Shown one piece after another: positions 35,676 to 47,190 of a stretch of 64,000 nt of DNA. The stretch comes from Benincasa hispida (taxonomy: Eukaryota; Streptophyta; Magnoliopsida; Cucurbitales; Cucurbitaceae), in contig NC_052351.1 of assembly GCF_009727055.1 (NCBI RefSeq), forward strand, positions 54,579,888-54,643,887, read 5' to 3'. Position 1 is the stretch's first letter; every line of letters begins with the position of its first letter. Below the pieces are notes generated by a model, which saw only the letters and a list, made by a program, of their open reading frames with translations, did not search any database and was not told the origin of the DNA. The position numbers and the translations under genes are program-made.

Positions 35676-38605
35676 TGTGAACCCCGAATCCTAATTTCTC
35701 TACTTGAGTATATTCCCTATTGAGATCAGTGTGATGAGTAGGTTGATGTGGAAACTAGTGTAATGGTAGAGAAAAGAGGAAATTTGGAAGCTTAACTTTT
35801 GAGGAAAAAATTTGAAATTTGGCTAAGTATAGGATTTTATGTGGGATGCGTTGGAAGGGACCAATGCGTTAGAAGGGTGTGTTGGATGATCGGTGCATTG
35901 GATGTGTTGAATAATGGATGCGTTGGATGATGGATGCATTAGATGCGTTAGATGCGTTGGATGATGGATTCGTTGGATGTGTTGGTGAAGGATGGAAAAT
36001 GGAAATGAGGCATTGGGATGGCACGAGGGCTGGAGGATGGCATGCGTCAAACAACCTCGGCCAAATGCCCAGCCATGCGTCAAGCAGCCTCGGGCAGTGC
36101 CCTTGCAATGCGTTGAGTAGCCTCGGCCAGACGCCCGTACCATGCGTCAAGCGGCCATGCGTTGAGTACCCTATCGAGCAGCCACGCCCATGCGGTGAGC
36201 GCCCTGCCAAGCAGCCATGTCGTGCGTCGTGGTGCCCTACCATGCAGCCAACCATGTAGTCCATGAGGCCGAGCAAACGAATCGATGGCCAGCATGCGCT
36301 GCACGACTATGCGTCGAAGCAACACACCCATGAGCCTAAGCACCCAGCAAAGCACCTGTCTCTTATACACATCTAGATGTGTATAAGAGACAGACAAGGC
36401 GCCGTGTGCAGCCTATGTGGCCTAGCATGCCCATGCATCGAACGACCAAGCACGCCTATGCGTTGGTGGCTAGCACCATGCGCCCATGCCAAGCAAGCCG
36501 TGCAATGCTACCTAGTGAGCCATGCGTCGAGGATGGACGATCACCCTATGCGTTGGTGATGTTTAGCTCCTTGCGATAGCTAAGTTGAATTGTAATGATA
36601 GTGAATTGGCTTGCTATGCGTTGAGTAGAGGCTATGCGTTGTTTATGGACTAGGCGTTGAGCATCCAAGAGTTGGATGCATACAAGGGTGAGGTCACATA
36701 GAAAACGTCATCAAAACCATGTGTCTTCTTGGGAGGAAAGCCTTAAGCCTTAAGAATTTTAGGTGGTGGCATCAGATTGAAGGCTCATGCATTGGCAACA
36801 TGGGAGCAAGACACTTAGCTTGCGAAGATCACAACATTGCGTTGATGAGGTGAGAAGGAGACACTTGGCCATGCAGCCAAGTAGGTAGTGCCAACTCTGG
36901 AGAAGGTTTGGATGCCTATAAATAGAGCCAAGAGACTTCATTTTTAGTTCAAAATTCAGAAATACCGTAAAAAGAGTGGGAAAGTTAAGCAAACCTTGCG
37001 TTGGAGCCAAATCCATGCGTTAGTCATAGAGGATACATTAGATAGTGAAGTCTGAAGAGAACGCATCAACTTGGGATGAAAAGTTCTCCCAATTTACTCG
37101 TGCGTTTGGAGCGATTCTAAAGCCACCTGAAAGCTCTGAAAGTCTAGTTTTTAGGGTAGGGCTGCTGGAAGAAAAGCTCGAAGGGATCAGCCTGGAAAGT
37201 GAGAAGAAGACAGAAGGGTCAGGCTGTCGGATCAGTTTGGGTCAGTCTTGAAGATTCTGTGATTCCGGACAAACCACGAGGAGTTCTGGTCTCAAAGTTT
37301 ATGGTAAGCTTCCTGAGACTTTTAAAATGTGTTTGTAGAAGGAAGCATCTCAAAATAATATTTAGAACTGTGAGTAATTTGAGCTGTAATTTGAATCTGA
37401 ATTCTAGGGGTGAAAAGGGAGCCCGAGGTAGAAAAGGGAGCTACTAGAGTGAAAAGCTCCTAAGCAATCTAGGTGAGTGGCTAAAACGTTTTGACTAAAA
37501 CATTTGCTTAAAATGTTTGATTACAACGTGTTATAGAAAGCATGTTTTAAAGAAGATTATTCTCATGCCAGCAAGTTTTACAAAGTAATTTCCAAGCAAA
37601 CCATGGATTATGTTTTAAACGCATGCATTATGTGAGAAGTTGTTGAAAAGCGATTTATATGTGTTAAATATACTCAGCATGCATTGGCACCTTCAAAGCC
37701 TTGTTTTTATATGTGTTATACTTTACATGCTTTAAAGAGAAAGTCATTTATGACGAAGGACATTTGTGAAGGTATCCGCCCAACTAGATACTGAAAGACA
37801 TTTGAAAATGTATCTATTGGTACTGAAGGACATTTGAGAAGGTACCAAACTAACCAAATAGTGAAGGACGTTTGAGAAGGCATCTAAACAGAAGTACCTA
37901 AGGTGTGACGTTAGGTTGTATGGCCACGTGCATGTAGGTAGAGTCAGAGATTGAGCAAAAGGGTTCTCTCTTGACTAGTAGATGGTGTTAGGATTGTTTT
38001 ATCCACAGTAAGGGTTATCGCCAACTGAGAAAGAGTTTTACTGTTTTATGATTAAAACAACTTTATATGTTCATGCTTGGAAAATGTTTATACTGCAGTA
38101 CAAGTACCGTAGAAGCTTATATTTCAGTTAAACTCTTTATTGAGATTTTGCTTGAGAATCAATTATCTTTCTTAAGTAACTCACTGGGCGCAAGCTCACC
38201 CTATTTTCAAATGTTTTCTTCCCCCCCCCACACACATAGGTAGTGGTCAAATCCTCTGAAGATAGCTCTGCATCTGCTCTGCCACTAGGATAAAAAGATT
38301 TGTAACTCGTCTGGTTAGGTGGTTATTATTATTATTATTGTACACATGTTACTGTTTTTCATATAGGGACTAGGGTTTGTTGGTTTTGGGGCTTGTGAAT
38401 CTAGTGTTGTAATGACTCTAAATATGTTATGTTTCTGAATTAATAAATTTTGGCCTAATGATATTCCACTGTATATAAGTTATATTTTGGTATCAGATTT
38501 ATTCCGCAAGAGTTATTAGGTAGCAAGTGTTAGCCAAAGGGTTGATAACTACTGCAGTCAAACCCTTTTCTAGGCTAAGAGGGTGGTCTGGGGTGGGGTA
38601 TTACA
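35676..38605 (+). repeat. 5' LTR of chromovirus M
   Basis: About 2.93 kb, TGTGAACC to TTACA. A 9-bp-periodic ggatgcgtt region lies at 35890-35980 and a GC-rich block at 36040-36560. The TATA box sits in 'gcctataaatagagcc' at 36917-36924, with repeated 'gaaggacatttgagaaggta' units at 37755-37890. A C9 run is at 38221-38229 and (ATT)n at 38324-38339. A Tn5-adapter palindrome (36356-36393) contaminates the GC-rich block. Confidence 0.87.
36356..36393. other. Tn5 mosaic-end palindrome (sequencing adapter artefact)
   Basis: Two complete 19-base mosaic ends, CTGTCTCTTATACACATCT and its inverse, back to back: the exact 38-base Nextera mate-pair junction. Frames across it yield the well-known contaminant peptides VSYTHLDVYKRQ and MCIRDR. 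Confidence 0.97.
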
Positions 38606-38608
38606 GCT

Positions 38609-38620
38609 TGGTATTAGAGC
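38609..38620 (+). other. Primer binding site, tRNA-iMet type (element M)
   Basis: TGGTATTAGAGC, one mismatch from the iMet site, three bases after the LTR end. Confidence 0.82.
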
Positions 38621-38757
38621 AAAGGTATACATAAACTTGGGAAAGGTTTGAGCTAGTTTAGTATTAAAGCATAAGGTATTGGGTGAGAGAGAGTTCATGC
38701 ATTAGATTAAGTCCCATAGATAAGTCCCTAACATGTGTACCTAATAATTAGGCAAAG

Positions 38758-40021
38758 ATGCTGAGGAGAAGTGGTAAGCGGAGCAAGCAGACTGAAGAGA
38801 GGAATGTTGACCCTACCAGTGAAGGTCCTGAATTTAGACGGGACCTAGACCCGAAGGGGAAAATAGTTCAGACTCAATAGAGTAGGAAGTAACTTTTGCA
38901 AATGAGTCGAGTACACCAAGGGTAGGTGTAAAACCCCAGATGGAGAACTGAGTATTTGATAAAATCACCTAAAGATTGGCGGCAAGTGTAGGATCGATTC
39001 AAAATGATCCAGAAAAGAAATTCAGCGTTAAGAGGCTGAAAGCTTTAGGAGCCACGACATTTGATGGAGCCACAGATCCAGTAGATGCTGAGATCTAGTT
39101 GGACTTGATTGAGAAATGTTTTAAGGTTATAAGGTGCCCTAAGGACCGTAAAGTTGAGTTAGCGGCATTTTTGCTACAAAAAGGGGCTGAGAAGTGGTGG
39201 AAAGTGATAGAGGCTAGAAGGAGTAGTTTGGAAACTATGGCTTGGCCTGAATTCAGACAGGTATTTGAGGATAAATACTACCCTAGTTCTTTTAAAGAAG
39301 CGAAGAGGGAGGAATTCCTTAGGCTAACTCAGGGAGTGATGATGGTTGCTGAGTATGAACAAAGATTACTGAGCTATCTCAGTATGCCCTTCCGAACATC
39401 GCGGAAGAAAATGAGAGGTGTAGGAGATTTGAAAATGGTCTAAGAAGGAAAATACGTACACCCGTTACCTCTATATCGAATTGGGTGAATTTTAATCAGT
39501 TAGTTGAGACCGCTATCTGAGTAAAGCAGAGTGTAGCGAGGGAAGATGTACTCCAACCAGGTGAAGTACAATTTAGAATGCCTGGAGAAACGAGAAGTAA
39601 GAGATTTAGACTCCCGTTCTCTGGACAGTCGGGTATGAGGAATTTTGGGGGCACGAGCCAACAAAGTTAAGGTCGAAAGAGGTCAAGACCTGCAACTGGA
39701 CCGAATGGTAAAATAGTATCGGGCATTCTTAGCGAATCAGTAGCTAGTACAGGGAGGAAACCACTTTGTGTAAACTATGGTAGACCCCATAAAGGAGTAT
39801 GTTATGGAAACAGGAATGTGTGCTTCCAGTGCGGACAAGTAGGGCATTTCAAGAGAGATTGTCCTCAACTAGGTCATGGAGCACATAGTGAGCAAGGAGG
39901 AGTTACACAGACTGTAAACCAACCTAGAGCGACCGGAACTAGAGGAGAGGGATCCGGTATAGCTAAGTAGAAAGGGGTAGTTGGACGACCCCAACAACAA
40001 TAGCAATAGCAGCAGCAGCAG
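38758..40021 (+). pseudogene. Chromovirus gag remnant (element M)
   Basis: ATG at 38758 (MLRRSGKRSKQ). An in-frame stop comes at about 38878. The capsid-like domain is clearest at 39099-39350 (MDLIEKCFKVIRC, AAFLLQKGAEKWWKVIE, WPEFRQVFEDKYYPSSFKEA). The CCHC knuckle CFQCGQVGHFKRDC is at 39822-39863. Near 39968-40020 there is a stop, then a Gln-rich run with two more stops. Gag assembles the particle; here it cannot be read through. Confidence 0.85.
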
Positions 40022-43000
40022 GGTAGAGTATACGCTATGACACATTAGGAAGCGGAAGAGGCTCCAGATGTCGTAACTGGTACGATAACTTTATGTAATC
40101 GATCCGCTTATGCATTATTTGATCCTGGTGCTATGCCCTCATTCATGTCTAGCATGTGTGCATTACATATAGATAGAGTGTCTGAGCGTATGAATGAGGA
40201 TTTGTTTATCTTTACGCCTGTAGGAGATACTCTAGTTGTACATAAGTATTACAGGAATTGTGAAATAATTCTTAGAAATCATAGTTTGTGGGTTGACTTG
40301 ATTCCATTAGAATTACTAGAGTTTGATGTGATCTTAGGTATGGATTTCTTATGTAAACACTATGCCACTATGGATATTTTTAAGAAAGAAACAGTGTTTA
40401 GGAAACAAAGGGAAAAAGAAATAACCCTGGTGGGAAGTAAAAGAATACTTCCAGGAAGTTAAATATCAGCAGTGAAGGCTAGGAAGCTGTTGAGTAAAGG
40501 ATGCGAAGCCTATTTAGCCTATGTAGCAGTTTCACAGGATAAGAAACTAAAACCTAGGGATGTACCTGTGGTACAAGAATTTTTAGATGTGTTCCCTGAA
40601 GAGTTACCAGGCTTACCACCTGACATGGAAATAGAGTCCACTATTAAGTTAGTTCCGGGTACAACACCTATATCCCAGGCACCATATAGGATGGCAGTAA
40701 TGGAACTGAAGTTGTTAAAAGTTCAGTTACAGGAACTTGTGGATAAGGGGTACATTAGACCCAGTGTGTCGCCTTGGGGAGAACCAGTCTTGTTTGTTAA
40801 GAAGAAAGACGGTACTCTTAGATTATGCATAGACTATAGACATCTGAATAAGGCGACCATTAAGAATAAGTACCCATTGCCTCGTATAGATGATCTCTTC
40901 GATCAGTTGAAGGGGGCCACGGTATTCTCTAAGATAGATTTGAGATCAGGCTATCACTAGTTGAAGGTGAAAGGCACAGATGTTCCAAAGACTGCATTCA
41001 GAACTAGATATGGACATTTTGAGTTTCTAGTAATGCTGTTTGGATTGACAAATGCTCCTGTGGTATTTATGGACTTGATGAATAGGATATTTCATCATTA
41101 TTTGGATTAGTTTGTGATAGTTTTCATAGATAATATAGTAGTGTATTCTAGTAGTGCGGAGAAGCACAAAGAACATCTAAGGATGGTGTTATAGATTCTA
41201 AGGGAAAATGTGTTATATGCCAAATTTAGTACGTGTAATTTTTGTCTAAATCAAGTCGTATTTCTTGGGCATATAGTTTTAGCTGATGAATTTATCCCCA
41301 AAAGATAGAAGCAATAGTTAACTGGGAATGACCCCTGAATGTAACCGAAGTACACAGTTTTCTGGGCTTAGCAAGTTATTATAGGAGATTCATGGAGGGT
41401 TTTTCTAAGATATCTCTTCCATTAACAAACCTGACCAAAAAAAATGCGAAGTTTGAGTGGTCACCAGAATGCGAGCACAATTTTTAGGTATTGAAACAGA
41501 AGTTAGTGTCAGCACCAGTATTAACTTTACCTACACTAGGTAAGGAGTTTGAGGTTTATTGTGATGCATCCCGACAAGGGTTTGGATGTGTGTTGATGAA
41601 GGAGGGGAAGGTAGTACCTTATTCTTCTCGATAGTTAAAGAAGCATGAATGTAACTACCCTACACATGATTTGGAGTTAGCGACAGTTGTGTTAGCTCTA
41701 AAGTTGTTGAGACATTACCTGTTTGGTGAGCGATGTCATATATTTACGGATCATAAAAGTCTAAAGCATATCTTTGATCTGAAGGAACTAAACTTGAGAA
41801 TGAGAAGATGGATCGAATTGATCAAAGACTATGACTGTACCATTGACTATCACCCAGGTAAAGCAAATGTAGTAGCTGATGCTTTAAGTCGAAAAACTAG
41901 ATCAGCTAGAGCTAGTATCAATTCAGTAAAGATACACTGATTCATGAGTTATATAATGCTAGGGCAACAGTATCAATCGGTCAAAAAGGAGGGTTATTAG
42001 TTTCATTTCAAGTGTGTCCTATGCTCGTAGAAGATATTCTACGTGAGCAATTAAAGGATTTTGATTTTCAGAAGTTAGCTGAGGAAGTAGATAAAGGATT
42101 GAGGACGGACTACCAATTAAGAGTTGACAGAGTGCTATTGAAAGAAGGTAGGATATGCGTACCTAAGGACATAGCACTTAAACAAGCTATTCTAGAAGAA
42201 GCATATAGTTTGGCCTATGCTATGCATTCGGACAGTACGAAGATGTACAGAACATTAAAGAGATCGTACTGATGGCCTGGTATGAAAAGAGAAATAGCAG
42301 AGTATGTTGACAGGTGTCTAATATGTAAACAAGTTAAACCGGATAGACAGAGGCCAGCAGGATTACTTAATCCACTCCCCGTACCAGAGTGGAAATGGGA
42401 GCATATTACGATGGATTTCCTGTTTGGATTACCTAAGACACCTGTGAGCTATGATGGTATATGGGTAATTGTGGATAGATTGACAAAAATAGATAAGTTT
42501 TTACCTGTTAATGTTACTTATACCCTAGACCAATTAGCTAAGTTATATGTTGATTGAGTCGTGAGTCAGTTTGGAGCTCCAGTTTCAATTGTATTAGATC
42601 GAGACTCTAGATTTATATCAAAGTTCTGGCCTAGTTTGCAGAAAGCTATGGGAGCCAAGTTATATTTTAGTACTTCTTTTCATCCACAGACGGATGGTCA
42701 GTCTGAACGGACCATCCAGACATTAGAGGACATGCTGAGAACATGTATATTGCAATTTAAGGGCAGTTGAGATACGCATCTGTCGTTAATCAAATATGCG
42801 TATAACAACAGTTACCATTCGAGTATTGGGATGGCACTGTATGAGGCACTATACGGAAGGCCATGTAGAACTCCAATATGTTGAAATGAAGTTGGTGAAA
42901 GAAATTACTAGGTCCAGAACTCGTGCAAAAGACATCAGACAACGTTAAGATTATAAGAGATAATATTAATACAGCTCGAGATAGGCAAAAGAGAGTTACG

Positions 43001-43451
43001 CTGATAAGCAGAGAAGAGAATTAGAATTCAAAGTTGGTGATAAAGTATTTATGAAGTTATCTCCATGGAAAGGAATACTCAGATTCGTTAGGAAAGGATA
43101 ATTAAGCATGAGATATATTGGACCTTATGAGATAATAGAAAGAGTCGGCCAATGGCATATAGATTGGATTTACCTCCAGAATTATCTCGTATTCATGATG
43201 TGTTTCATGTGGCAATGCTTAGGAAGTATGTGCCAGATCCTACCCATGTGTTGCTTGAGCAACCGGTACAGTTGAGAGAAAATTTGTCCTATGAAGAGGA
43301 ACCAGTGGAGATTCTTGACAGAAAAGAACAAGTTTTAAGGAATAAGACAATCCCATTAGTAAAGGTACTATGGCGAAACCATAGCACGGAAGAAGCAACA
43401 TGGGAAGCCGAAGAGCAAATCAGAAACAACTACCTGCAGTTGTTTAGTTGA
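40022..43451 (+). pseudogene. Chromovirus pol remnant: protease, RT, RNase H, integrase (element M)
   Basis: Protease: ALFDPGA block at about 40115-40135 and VILGMDFL near 40328. [21 protein letters not shown], then [19 protein letters not shown] and [11 protein letters not shown], then a stop at about 40958. [13 protein letters not shown] follows, and the catalytic box reads FIDN (41123-41134) instead of FIDD. RNase [40 protein letters not shown] and VVADALSRK, with a stop near 41634. Integrase: zinc region with the first His replaced by Tyr (EAYSLAYAMH) and CLICK; catalytic core MDFLFGLPK, DRDSRF and TDGQSERTIQTLE, with stops near 42270, 42555 and 42768. The C-terminal frame 43152-43451 (HVAMLRKYVPDPTHV, VKVLWRNHSTEEATWE) is chromodomain-like. 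Confidence 0.9.
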
Positions 43452-43486
43452 CAGACTTGTAGCGAAATTTCGAGGACGAAATTTTT

Positions 43487-43502
43487 ATAAGGGGGAGGTA
43501 AA
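43487..43502 (+). promoter_or_regulatory. Polypurine tract of chromovirus M
   Basis: ataagggggaggtaaa directly precedes the TG of the 3' LTR at 43503. Confidence 0.85.
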
Positions 43503-46500
43503 TGTGAACCCTGAATCCTAATTTCTCTATTTGAGTATATTCCCTATTGAGATCAGTGTGATGAGTAGGTTGATGTGGAAACTAGTGTAATGGTAGAGAC
43601 AAGAGTGGAGATTTGAAGAAAAGAGGAAATTTGGAAGCTTAACTTTTGGGGAAAAATTTGGAAATTTTGCTAAGTATAGAATTTTGTGGAATGCGTTGGA
43701 AGGGACCAATGCGTTGAAAGGGTGTGTTGGATGATTGATGCATTGAATGTGTTGGATGATGGATGTGTTGGATGCGTTAGAGGATGGATGTGTTGGATGA
43801 TGGATGCATTGGTGAAGGAAGGAAAATGGAAGTGAGGTATTGGGATGGCACGAGGGCTGGACGGTGGCATGCGTCGAGAAACCCCGCCAAATGCCCAGCC
43901 ATGCGTCGAGCAGCCTCGGCCAGTGCCCTTGTAATGCATCAAGCAGCCTCGGCCAGACGCCCCTCCCATGCAGTGAGCACCCTACGAGTAGCCATGATCG
44001 TGCGTTGTGCCCTACCATGCCAGCCAAAGCGCGCAAGCCCATGCATTCCAAGCACGCCCATGCGGTCGAGCAAGCGAAGCGATGGCCAGCATACGCCGCA
44101 TGGCCCATGCGTCGAAGCAGCATGCCCATGCGCCGAAGCACCTGGCCAAGCACGCCCATGCGTCGAGCGGCCAGCCCATGCAGCTTGCCTATGGTTGGTG
44201 GCCAGTACCATGCACCCATGCCAAGCAAGCCGTGCGAGTGAGCCATGCGTGAGGATGCACGTCACCACTTGCGTTGGTGATGGTTAGCTCCTTGCGATAG
44301 CTAAGTTGAATTGTAATAATAGTGAAATTGGCTTGCTTTGCGTTGAGTAAAGGCTATGCTATTGTTTATGGACTAGGCGTTGAGCATCCAAGAGTTGGAC
44401 GCATACAAGGTGAGGTCACATAGAAAGCGTCATCAAAAACCATGTGTCTTCTTGGGAGGAAGCCTTAAGCCTTAAGAAATTTTTAGGTGGAGGCATCAGA
44501 TTGGAGGCTCATGCGTTGGCAACATAGAGCAAGACACTTAGCTTGCGATGATCACAGCATTGCGTTGATGACGTTGAGAAGGAGACACTTAGCCAAGTAA
44601 GGTGGTGTGCAAACTCTGGAGAAGGTTTGGATGCCTATAAATAGAGCCAAGAGACTTCATTTTTAGTTCAACAATTAAGAAATACCGTAAAAAGAGTGGG
44701 AAAGTTGAGCAACCTTGCGTTGGTATCCAAAATCCATGCCGATTAGTCATATAGAGGACACATTAGATGGTGAGGGCTCTAAAGAGACGCAATCAACTTG
44801 GGATTGGAAAAGTTCTCCCAATTTACTCGTGCGTTTGGAGCGATTTCTAAAGCCACCTGAAAGCTCTGAAAGTCTAGTTTTTTAGGGTAGGCTGCTGAAA
44901 AGAAAAGCTCAAAGGGATCAGCCTTGGAAAGTGAGAAAAAGAAGATAGAAGGGTCAGGCCTGTCGAATCAGTTTTTGGGTCAAGTTTCTTGAGATTCTGT
45001 AGATTCCGGACAAAACACGAGGAGTTCTGGTCTTCAAAGTTTATGTAAGCTTCTGAGACTTTTAAAAATATGTTTGTAGAAGAAGAATCTCCAAAATTAA
45101 CTCTATTTAGAACTGTGAGTAATTTGAGCTGTAATTTGAAATCTTGAATTCTAGGGTGAAAAGGGATACNNNNNNNNNNNNNNNNNNNNNNNNNACCATG
45201 GTCAGCGCCATGCATTGATCGCCCTATTGAACAGGCCACACCCATGCAGTGAGCACCCTACGAGTAGCCATGTCGTGCGTTGAGGTGCCCCTACCATTGC
45301 CAGCCAAGCGCGCAAGCCCATGCATTCCAAGCACGCCCATGCGGTCGAGCAAGCGAAGCGATGGCCAGCATACGCCGCATGTGCCCATGCGTCGAAGCAG
45401 CATGCCCATGCGCCGAAGCACCTGGCCAGCACGCCCATGCGTCGAGCGGCCAAGCCCATGCAGCTTGCCTATGCGTTGGTGGCCAGTACCATGCACCCAT
45501 GCAAGCAAGCCGTGCGAGTGAGCCATGCGTGAGGATGCACGTCACCCTATTGCGTTGGTGATGGTTAGCTCCTTGCAGATAGCTAAGTTGAATTGTAATA
45601 ATAGTGAAATTGGCTTGCTATGCGTTGTAGTAAAGGCTATGCATGTTTATGGACTAGGCGTTGAGCATCCAAGAGTTGGACGCATACAAGGTGAGGTCAC
45701 ATAGGAAAAGCGTCATCAAAAACATGTGTCTTCTTGGGAGGAAGCCTTAAGCCTTAAGAAATTTTAAGGTGGTGGCAGTCAGATTGGAGGCTCATGCAGC
45801 CAATCGTTACTAGTAATAAACCAATCAGATACGTTGAAGCTAGCGAAAAAAGCAACCCTTCGCATTGCGCGATCGAAATTACACAGCATTGCGTTGATGT
45901 AAGCGTTGAGAGGGAACATCATTCCTCAGACGGCCAAAGATAACGTCGTACTCGACCTGGCTCTTGTCCAAATTCAATGTGGGAAATTACTTCCACCAAC
46001 GCAGGCAATTGGCTGCATGATCTATAACTAGGAGCAGAGACCTTCATTTTAGTTTCACACCTCAACGACAATTACCGTAAAAAGAGTGGGAAAGTTGAGC
46101 AACTATAACTCTGCCAGTGCTCCGCTGCATCTGCTCATGGCGCTAGAGCACCCAGAGATCGCATGCTCATGCCTATCAGTCCGAGGTAGAAAAGGGAGCT
46201 ACTAGAGTGAAAAGCTCCTAAGGAATCTAGGTGAGTGGCTAAAACGTTTTGACTAAAACATTTGCTTAAAATGTTTGATTACAACGTGTTATAGAAAGCA
46301 TGTTTTAAAGAAGATTATTCTCATGCCAGCAAGTTTTACAAAGTAATTTCCAAGCAAACAATGGATTATGTTTTAAACGCATGCATTGTGTGAGAAGTTG
46401 TTGAAAAGTGATTTATATGTGTTAAATATACTCAGCATGCATTGGCACCTTCAAAGCCTTGTTTTTATATGTGTTATACTTTACATGCTTTAAAGAGAAA

Positions 46501-47036
46501 GTCATTTATGACGACGGACATTTGTGAAGGTACCCGCCCAACTAGATACTGAAGGACATTTGAGAAGGTACCAAACCAACCAAATAGTGAAGGACGTTTG
46601 AGAAGGTATCTAAACAGAAGTACCTAAGGTGTGACGTTAGGTTGTATGGCCACGTGCATGTAGGTAGAGTCAGAGATTGAGCAAAAGGGTTCTCTCTTAA
46701 CTAGTAGCTGGTGTTGGGATTGTTTTATCCACAGTAAGGGTTATCGCCAACTGAGAAAGAGTTTTACTGTTTTATGGTTAAAACAGCTTTATATGTTCAT
46801 GCTTGGAAAATGTTTATACTGCAATACAAGTACTGTAGAAGCTTATATTTCAGTTAAACTCTTTATTGAGATTTTGCATGAGAATCAATTATCTTTCTTA
46901 AGTCACTCACTGGGCGCAAGCTCACCCTATTTTCAAATGTTTTCTTCCCCCCCTCACACACACAGGTATTGGTCAAATCCTCTGAAGATAGCTCTGCATC
47001 TGCTCTGCCACTAGGATAAAAATATTTGTAACCCGA
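43503..47036 (+). repeat. 3' LTR of chromovirus M, misassembled
   Basis: The start TGTGAACCC and most of the sequence match the 5' LTR, with the TATA box at 44636-44643. It is about 900 bases too long for an LTR that also lacks its end. The GC-rich block and following 400 bases occur twice (44000-44500 and 45250-45780) on either side of an N gap. About 45795-46185 aligns only as scattered words. The match to the 5' LTR is good again from about 46186 to 47036. Confidence 0.82.
45170..45194. other. Assembly gap (25 N)
   Basis: Left of the gap the LTR has reached its second half (equivalent to about 37415). Right of it the LTR restarts at the GC-rich block (equivalent to about 36160). Confidence 0.95.
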
Positions 47037-47076
47037 CTTGTAGCATTATATTCTTGCATTATTTTATGTTGTCATG
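47037..47076 (+). repeat. Tail of the E/G 5' LTR
   Basis: About 40 bases ending 'ttatgttgtcatg', comparable to 'aaatccatgtcatca' at the end of the H LTR (56881). They sit just before a primer site. Confidence 0.55.
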
Positions 47077-47080
47077 TTTA

Positions 47081-47098
47081 TGGCGCAGTTGTCGGGGA
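47081..47098 (+). other. Primer binding site, tRNA-Asp type (element E/G)
   Basis: TGGCGCAGTTGTCGGGGA, two mismatches from the tRNA-Asp complement. Confidence 0.82.
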
Positions 47099-47190
47099 TT
47101 TAACGGTTATTGTTTGAGTATGTTTGTGGTATTTTGCAGGACATAGCTCTTTGTACTAGCTGTTCAACTCGGAGAGCATACTGACAGTTT

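Larger units (their letters stand above)
35676..47036 (+). mobile_element. Element M: Tekay/Del-type chromovirus nested in E/G
   Basis: 5' LTR (35676-38605), iMet primer site, gag, protease, RT, RNase H, integrase with chromodomain-like tail, polypurine tract, 3' LTR (43503-47036, end missing). The coding region holds many stops, so it is inactive. The final 310 bases or so of the 3' LTR are absent, as is about 100 bp of the host LTR, so a deletion followed the insertion. Confidence 0.88.

Noticed and set aside
43527..44287. Long overlapping ORFs on both strands (up to 239 codons) in GC-rich LTR blocks, also at 35823-36397, 27101-27440 and 45202-45561
   Set aside because: They occur on both strands and in several frames over the same bases. 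The cause is a GC-rich repeat poor in stop codons, and the peptides have no conserved domain.
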